From CBDUXT01 sp965371245 (GTDB lineage Bacteria; Planctomycetota; Phycisphaerae; UBA1845), in contig CBDUXT010000139.1 in the NCBI GenBank assembly GCA_965371245.1, forward strand, positions 1 to 10,785: a stretch of 10,785 nt of DNA, written 5' to 3'. This document shows positions 6,050-10,785 of this stretch, in pieces. Numbering within the stretch: the first letter of the stretch is position 1; every line of letters begins with the position of its first letter. A program made the position numbers and the translations under genes. The notes beneath the pieces were generated by a model. It was not told the origin of the DNA, searched no databases, and saw only the letters and a list, made by a program, of their open reading frames with translations.

Positions 6050-9000
6050 ATGAAGCATCTGGCGACCATGCCCGTGAGCCGAGTCGGCCTCTCGATCGGC
6101 GGCGTCCTGACCATCCTCGGGTGCGTTGCGGTGTCGGCCGGCTGGCTGGATCGCGCGAACCATTACTCCCTGGCGTGGAACTTCAGACACCTCGGTGCGA
6201 TCGAGGCCGACCCGCGCATCGTGCTGATCGACATCGACGACAACGCGCTTCGTGCGCTGGGGAGTTGGCCTTGGCCGCGCCGGATGCACGCGCACGTGGT
6301 CCGTACCCTTCATGAGCTCGGCGCTGCGTCGATCGTGCTGGACATCGTCTTTTCGGACGCCAGTAAGCCGCGGATCGAGCACGCCGGACTCGGGCGGCAC
6401 TACGACGTCGATGACGAACTCGTGACGGTCGGCGATGCGTCGTGGGACCGCACGATCTTTGACGATGACGAACTCCGTGACGCCATGGCGGCCGCGGGCA
6501 ACGTCTATTTGGCGATGCACTCACTGCTGAGTGGGCCAGGACCTGATCCAACGCGGTTGTTGGAGCGTGCTGCGGATGTTCTCCAGCGCCGTCCCGGCGC
6601 GGGGAAAGAGGCGGTTCTCGCGGAGTTGGACTCGCCGTTTCTGCGGCTCCCCGGGGACCGCGATCCCGATGCCTGGTTCACGCGAGCCAGCGTCATGGGA
6701 TTGTTGAACGTGGACTTTCAACTCGACAGCGCGGCGCTCGTCCGCGAGCTGTCCGCCAGGAAAGGCCTGGACGCGCTGACGATCGAGCGGCACGTTCCGA
6801 TGGCGAAGCGACTGGTAGCGCGTCGGCGAGCGAGCCAGTTTCTGAAAGAGCACCCCGACGCGAACTTTGCGACATTCCTGAAGGTCGCGTTTCCGAAGAT
6901 TGGGTCCGACGTACTGTCGCGCGACCGGCACGACCTGGTGCTCGGGTTTCGTGATGCCGATTCCCTTCGCGCGCTAAGGGCCGGGAGTCCAGCGATCTCG
7001 GATCTTCTGGTTGGGCGCGTGGTTCATGCGTACGACCCCACGCTGCCGCTCGACAAGCTCGCGCACGCCGCCAGAGGGATCGGGATCGTCTCGTTTGAGC
7101 GTGAGCGGGGCGGTGGGGTGGCGCGGGCCGTTCCGCTAGTGGCCGAAACCGACGCCGTACTGGTCTTTCAGCTCGGGTTACTCGTAGCGATGGATGCACT
7201 CGGCATCGACCCCGCCGATGTTCACCTCGACTCGGGATGGATCGTGCTGGGCAAGGGAGAAAATGCGCGAAGCGTGCCCCTCGGCGCGGACGGTCTTTCG
7301 TTCATCAACTGGCACGCGCCGACTCGACCAGAGCGCTGGCAAGACAGCTTCGAGCATCTTCCGATCACAAGGGTCGCGGAAATCGCCCTGAACCGCGCCG
7401 AGATCGAGCAAAACCAAAAACGGCTGCGGCTGGCGACGGCCGCGTTGGTGGAGCGACGCCATGCCGACACCCCCGCCCAGTACAACCGATACGCCGGGTT
7501 GATCAACCAGCGGATCGCGCTGGAGGATCGTCTGGGAGCCATGTCCGAGCCCCACGAACGAGCGGCGGTTGTCGAATCAGTGAAAACGATTGCCGCCGAG
7601 ATCGAAGGGATCGACTCTGAGGCCGTCGCCTGGCTGCAAAGGGCGCATGCTCTCTGGAAGGATGAGGCGCCCCGCGACGAGAACGAAAAACGGGAGCGCG
7701 ACGAGATCGTGTCGCTGTACGCACGGCTCGGAGACGGCCAATACGCCCGCACCCTCGCCGAGGCCAGTGCCGCCATCGAGGCACGAACGGCTCGGCTGAT
7801 GGAATCGCTCAGGCCACGCATCGCGGGCAAGCTCTGCCTGGTCGGGTACACCGCCTCCGGCGTCGCCGACCTGGTCACGTCTCCAGTCTACAGCAGCATG
7901 CCCGGCGTCATGGCCCATGCGAACGTCCTCAACATGGTCCTTCAGGATCGCCCGGCTGAACTAGCGCCGCGCTGGCTTGACGCTTTGCTTATGCTTGTGG
8001 GTGGAGGCATCGTTACGCTGTTGACCTGTACCCGTGGCCCGCTGGCGAGCTTGCTGGGATTGGTTGTGTGCGCCGGGGCGATGGTCATCGGCGGCGGACT
8101 TGCCTTCCGGACGGCTACCTATCAGCTCGCCGCACTACCGGCCACCATCGACATGGCCGTCGTGTGGGCAGCGGTGACAGGCTTCCGGCAGTTCGTCGAA
8201 GAGCGAGCGCGCCGCCGTTTTGAGCAGGCGCTCTCGCAGTACGCCTCTCCCGCGGTGGCCGCTCGCATTGCCCGCCGGGTCGGCCCGCAGGAGTTCTCGC
8301 CGCAGCGCGCGACGGTCACGTGCTTTTTCAGCGACCTCAAAGGGTTCACGGCGTTGAGCGAACAGCTCGGCGCCGAACGCACGCGGACGGTCCTGAACGG
8401 GTACCTGGAGCGGATGAGCGAGGTACTTGTGGCCCACGGGGCCTTGGTCAACAAGTTCATGGGTGATGGAATCTTCGCGTTCTTCAACGCCCCGATTCTT
8501 CCTTGCGGTCCGCACGAAGAATCCGCGTGCGCGTGCGCGGCGGCCTCGGTCTTCGCCCTGGAAGAACTCAACCGGGAGCGCGGCGCTGACGACGGTGCTC
8601 GGCTGGTGATGCGTATCGGGCTTACGACCGGGGAGGCGTTCGTCGGCGACTACGGCAGCCGGGCCAAGCTCGACTACACCTGCATCGGCGACACCGTGAA
8701 CCTCGGTTCCCGGATCGAGCAACTCGGCAAAGTCTTCGGTACGAGCGTTCTTGTGGACGGACCCAGTCGCGATGGGGCCGGCTCGCGGTTCGCCTTTCGT
8801 CCACTGGGGCGGATCCGTGTGTCCGGCAAGAAGATCGCCGTCGATGTTCACGAGTTGGTTGGCTTGGCCGAGGACCAGGACACCGAGAGCAGCGAGTTCA
8901 TCATCGCCTTCGAGCAGGTGATCCGCCACTATCAGGCCTGTGAGTGGGATCTTTGCCTCGTCGCTCTGGACACGTGCCGACGGCTGCGCCCCAACGATCG

Positions 9001-9094
9001 TGCCACCTCACACTACTGCGACGCCGTCCATGGTCACCGGGCGGCGGAGCCCTCCGGCGAATGGACGGGCGTGATCGACGTCCCTTCCACCTGA
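6050..9094 (+). CDS. CHASE2-domain class III adenylate cyclase, membrane-bound
   Basis: The 1014-residue sensor enzyme should convert ATP to cAMP in the cytoplasm in response to an extracytoplasmic signal. One membrane segment (about 13-33) leads into a periplasmic CHASE2 domain (about 40-640, with PRIVLIDIDDNALRALG and SIVLDIVFSD). Three membrane segments follow (about 643-660, 663-685, 690-712), then a short linker and the cyclase domain (752-938). Metal-binding Asp762 (FSDLKGFT) and Asp806 (KFMGDG), purine-selecting Lys802 and Thr877 (LDYTCIGD), and transition-state Asn884 and Arg888 (NLGSR) are all present. The Lys/Thr pair points to class IIIb. A helical tail (945-990) resembles a TPR-like unit. 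CHASE2 is interrupted by two inserts, about 160-330 and 445-590, the second helical and charged. An in-frame TAG at 6035-6037 limits the start to 6050 or later; no strong Shine-Dalgarno is seen. The signal is unknown. Confidence 0.93.
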   Translation: MKHLATMPVSRVGLSIGGVLTILGCVAVSAGWLDRANHYSLAWNFRHLGAIEADPRIVLIDIDDNALRALGSWPWPRRMHAHVVRTLHELGAASIVLDIVFSDASKPRIEHAGLGRHYDVDDELVTVGDASWDRTIFDDDELRDAMAAAGNVYLAMHSLLSGPGPDPTRLLERAADVLQRRPGAGKEAVLAELDSPFLRLPGDRDPDAWFTRASVMGLLNVDFQLDSAALVRELSARKGLDALTIERHVPMAKRLVARRRASQFLKEHPDANFATFLKVAFPKIGSDVLSRDRHDLVLGFRDADSLRALRAGSPAISDLLVGRVVHAYDPTLPLDKLAHAARGIGIVSFERERGGGVARAVPLVAETDAVLVFQLGLLVAMDALGIDPADVHLDSGWIVLGKGENARSVPLGADGLSFINWHAPTRPERWQDSFEHLPITRVAEIALNRAEIEQNQKRLRLATAALVERRHADTPAQYNRYAGLINQRIALEDRLGAMSEPHERAAVVESVKTIAAEIEGIDSEAVAWLQRAHALWKDEAPRDENEKRERDEIVSLYARLGDGQYARTLAEASAAIEARTARLMESLRPRIAGKLCLVGYTASGVADLVTSPVYSSMPGVMAHANVLNMVLQDRPAELAPRWLDALLMLVGGGIVTLLTCTRGPLASLLGLVVCAGAMVIGGGLAFRTATYQLAALPATIDMAVVWAAVTGFRQFVEERARRRFEQALSQYASPAVAARIARRVGPQEFSPQRATVTCFFSDLKGFTALSEQLGAERTRTVLNGYLERMSEVLVAHGALVNKFMGDGIFAFFNAPILPCGPHEESACACAAASVFALEELNRERGADDGARLVMRIGLTTGEAFVGDYGSRAKLDYTCIGDTVNLGSRIEQLGKVFGTSVLVDGPSRDGAGSRFAFRPLGRIRVSGKKIAVDVHELVGLAEDQDTESSEFIIAFEQVIRHYQACEWDLCLVALDTCRRLRPNDRATSHYCDAVHGHRAAEPSGEWTGVIDVPST

Positions 9095-9161
9095 CCGCCC
9101 CGCGTCGGGTGTGCCATCCCGAAGGACCGATCGTCCTCACCGCGCGGATCACCGAAAACCA

Positions 9162-9212
9162 TCCGGTCATACGGCCTTACTTCACCCGCCGCCGATCCAA
9201 TCCGACATACGG
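9162..9212 (+). repeat. Short direct repeat upstream of the phosphatase gene
   Basis: TCCGGTCATACGG (9162-9174) and TCCGACATACGG (9201-9212) share TCCG and CATACGG with one indel and one substitution. They start 39 nt apart in the 150-bp gap between the cyclase and phosphatase genes. They could be a pair of protein-binding sites, but two copies are weak evidence. I saw no promoter or terminator of good quality in this gap. Confidence 0.25.
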
Positions 9213-9244
9213 GGAACGACGTCGCCGAGCCCAGTGGGATTCGG

Positions 9245-10540
9245 ATGTCCGCCCCGGTGTGCGTCGGTACCGCGAGGCATGGTTGGATGCGCCGCCCCAG
9301 AGTCCAGATCATTCTCGATGACGAGCCCTTGTCACTTTCCGTGCAAGAGGCGATTCGGGGACTGGACGCCGAGTTCAGGGTCGAGCTTCTCGGTGCCGAA
9401 TCGGCGGCGGACCCCGGCCGGACGCCGGACGTCCTGCTCATTGTTACCGAGAACGCCGCGACGACCATCGACCAAAAGCTCGATACGCTGGCCGCGCGGC
9501 TTGCGCAACATCATTGCCCCACCCTCATCCTTGGTCGGACCTCAACGGGGGATGAGCGACTCCCGACGGCCCTGACGTCGATCTGCCCCGTCGAATCGGC
9601 CGCCCACCTATCAGGCGAGTCGCTGACCGCGCGGCTTCGGACACTTCTGGGGGCACGTCGATCCGGCGGCGAGGTCGAACGCGAGATGGGCTTGCTCCGG
9701 CAAGCAGACGCATCGCACGTTGAGGACCTTCGCCGCCTGGATGACGAACTTCGACAAGCCGGGGCGCTTCTCGGAAACCTTCAAACACGAGTGCCAAGGT
9801 TGGCCGGTGCGGATCTGCACGTGCTCGCGCGACCCGCCGGCAGGCTCAGCGGCGACATGTACGACATTCACCGGCTGGACGAGAGCCGCATTGGGATCGC
9901 TCTTTGTGATGCCACCGGGCACGACCTGTCGGCCGCCCTGTTGTCGCTCTTCGTTCGGCGCTCGCTGCGCGGCGACGCGACACCGTCGGCGGGTGGACAT
10001 CGACTCGATGTCGATGATGTGCTCCGAAAGACCAACGCAGCGTTGATCGAGGCCGGGCTGGATGAGTGCCAGTTCGTCTCGGCCCTCTACGCCGTCTACG
10101 ACGAACGGACGCGCGTGTTGCGGTGGGCACGCGCGGGGGCTCCCTATCCCGTTCTTCTGGGCGTGGCGGGTGCCCCCGATCCGGTCATCAGTGACGGTCC
10201 GTTGCTTGGCGTAATCGAATCCCCTCGTTTTGAAGTTCGTGAACGACTCCTCTCCCCCGGCGACACGGTCTTGTTTCACACAGACGGGTTCGATGAGGCC
10301 GGGCCGATGTTCACGCCGAACGCGGGAAGGTCTGATGGAGCGGCGCACCCCTGGCTACGCCCCCTCGGCGAGCGAACGATTCAATCCAGACTGGCGGAGA
10401 TCGACGCGGACATCGCCGAGATCGATCGCGGAAACATGGAGCGGGACGATGTCACCGTCGTCGTCATCCAGGTTCATGCTCTGGGGCAGAAGCTGCGCCG
10501 GCGAGATGCGAGCCCCGTCGGGCACACGGTAACCTGGTGA
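9245..10540 (+). CDS. SpoIIE-type PP2C serine phosphatase with degenerate receiver domain
   Basis: The 431-residue protein should be a cytoplasmic Mn/Mg-dependent Ser/Thr phosphatase of the SpoIIE/RsbU type. That class usually dephosphorylates STAS-domain anti-anti-sigma factors to release a sigma factor. Residues about 18-137 resemble a response-regulator receiver (RVQIILDDEP acidic strand, PDVLLIV strand), but the phospho-acceptor Asp position is Val67. A helical linker (138-182) joins it to the phosphatase domain (183-411). Metal-binding residues are present: Asp204 (SGDMYD), Asp222 (CDATGHD), Asp347 (HTDGFDEA) and Asp401/402 (RDDVTVVV). The usual GGD is SGD. An alternative ATG at 9287 (residue 15) has GAGG 9 nt upstream and may be the true start, as the domain begins right after it. 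The gene follows the cyclase after 150 bp. No STAS protein or anti-sigma kinase is in the window, so its partner is unknown. Confidence 0.9.
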   Translation: MSAPVCVGTARHGWMRRPRVQIILDDEPLSLSVQEAIRGLDAEFRVELLGAESAADPGRTPDVLLIVTENAATTIDQKLDTLAARLAQHHCPTLILGRTSTGDERLPTALTSICPVESAAHLSGESLTARLRTLLGARRSGGEVEREMGLLRQADASHVEDLRRLDDELRQAGALLGNLQTRVPRLAGADLHVLARPAGRLSGDMYDIHRLDESRIGIALCDATGHDLSAALLSLFVRRSLRGDATPSAGGHRLDVDDVLRKTNAALIEAGLDECQFVSALYAVYDERTRVLRWARAGAPYPVLLGVAGAPDPVISDGPLLGVIESPRFEVRERLLSPGDTVLFHTDGFDEAGPMFTPNAGRSDGAAHPWLRPLGERTIQSRLAEIDADIAEIDRGNMERDDVTVVVIQVHALGQKLRRRDASPVGHTVTW

Positions 10541-10545
10541 GAGCG

Positions 10546-10594
10546 CTTGACGGCGCCACGCTGCGTCAGAGCCGTGGGCGCGAGCCCACGGACA
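10546..10594 (+). repeat. REP-like palindromic repeat, copy 3 (forward), within a 49-nt direct repeat
   Basis: The core (10565-10593) has head GTCAGAG, stem CCGTGGGC (10572-10579) with GCCCACGG (10584-10591), a GCGA loop and a trailing AC. The preceding 19 nt, beginning CTTGACGGCGCCACGC, recur before copy 5. Across 49 nt the two differ at two positions, one of them in the loop. It starts 6 nt after the phosphatase stop codon. Confidence 0.85.
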
Positions 10595-10633
10595 CAATGC
10601 GAACAAGCAGAGGGCTTCTACGATACTAGACCG

Positions 10634-10678
10634 GTCACAGGGCTCGCGCCCTGTGCTCTGAAGACTGCCCGCCGATTC
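10634..10678 (-). repeat. REP-like palindromic repeat, copy 4 (inverted) with tail
   Basis: On the minus strand the core (10662 to 10634) has head TTCAGAG, stem CACAGGGC/GCCCTGTG (8 perfect pairs) and loop GCGA. The tail at 10663-10678 (ACTGCCCGCC, then GATTC) matches the tail of copy 2. With copy 3 it repeats the forward-then-inverted arrangement of copies 1 and 2, with 40 nt between the cores. Confidence 0.8.
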
Positions 10679-10679
10679 G

Positions 10680-10710
10680 GTCATGCACCCGTTTGCGGGG
10701 CGTGCGTGAC
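10680..10710 (+). terminator. Possible terminator-like hairpin downstream of the phosphatase gene
   Basis: GTCATGCAC (10680-10688) pairs with GTGCGTGAC (10702-10710) through eight Watson-Crick pairs and one T-G wobble. After a one-base bulge, CC pairs with GG around an 8-nt loop. AGTTTTGG follows, a short T-run. It lies 140 nt past the phosphatase stop codon, inside the repeat cluster, so it may belong to a repeat and not be a terminator. Confidence 0.3.
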
Positions 10711-10736
10711 AGTTTTGGCGGGCCGTGCAAAGCCAT

Positions 10737-10785
10737 CTTGACGGCGCCACGCCGCGTCAGAGCCGTGGGCGCAAGCCCACGGACA
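10737..10785 (+). repeat. REP-like palindromic repeat, copy 5 (forward), reaching the window end
   Basis: This is the second member of the 49-nt direct repeat. The core (10756-10784) has the same stem as copy 3 (CCGTGGGC 10763-10770, GCCCACGG 10775-10782) with a GCAA loop. The window stops one base after the core, so an inverted partner may follow outside it. Confidence 0.85.

Noticed and set aside
8135..8929. 264-codon minus-strand frame inside the cyclase gene
   Set aside because: It is antisense to the catalytic domain, whose residues are all intact. It is a shadow frame.
9123..9137. Small inverted repeat AGGAC/GTCCT after the cyclase gene
   Set aside because: It has only five pairs and no T-run; this is expected by chance in GC-rich DNA.
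9611..10348. 245-codon minus-strand frame inside the phosphatase gene
   Set aside because: It is antisense to conserved PP2C metal-binding motifs and has no recognisable domain.

Overview
The window is GC-rich bacterial chromosome carrying six complete protein genes and a family of short palindromic repeats. The gene content suggests a Planctomycetota-like organism: a secreted S9 peptidase with lysine/glutamate-rich inserts, a CHASE2 adenylate cyclase with an enlarged sensor, and a SpoIIE-type phosphatase with a degenerate receiver. That placement is a tentative inference; no rRNA or other taxonomic marker is present. I saw no tRNA, rRNA, CRISPR array, transposase or phage gene.

Left part, minus strand: a class I SAM-dependent methyltransferase (4030-4797) is followed after three bases by an ArfB-type ribosome-rescue hydrolase (3607-4026). 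A 358-bp gap separates this pair from a large exported S9 peptidase (72-3248), which has its own strong ribosome binding site and a possible promoter.

Divergent region 4798-5213: this holds a leader hairpin for the methyltransferase, two facing copies of a 29-nt palindromic repeat, and a good sigma-70-like promoter (5035-5063). A leader of about 145 nt then leads to rnc and contains a long, almost perfect RNA stem (5139-5196) ending just upstream of the Shine-Dalgarno sequence.

Right part, plus strand: rnc (RNase III, 5214-5921), a CHASE2 class III adenylate cyclase (6050-9094) and a SpoIIE/PP2C phosphatase (9245-10540) follow one another with gaps of 128 and 150 bp. The last two look like a signalling pair: a periplasmic sensor making cAMP in the cytoplasm, and a phosphatase of the type that acts on anti-sigma-factor antagonists. 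After the phosphatase come three more copies of the palindromic repeat, the last running to the window end.

The observations most worth following are the RNase III-substrate-like stem in the leader of rnc itself, an Asp-to-Ala change at a conserved metal-ligand position of that RNase III, and the repeat family, whose five copies keep an 8-bp stem while its sequence varies.
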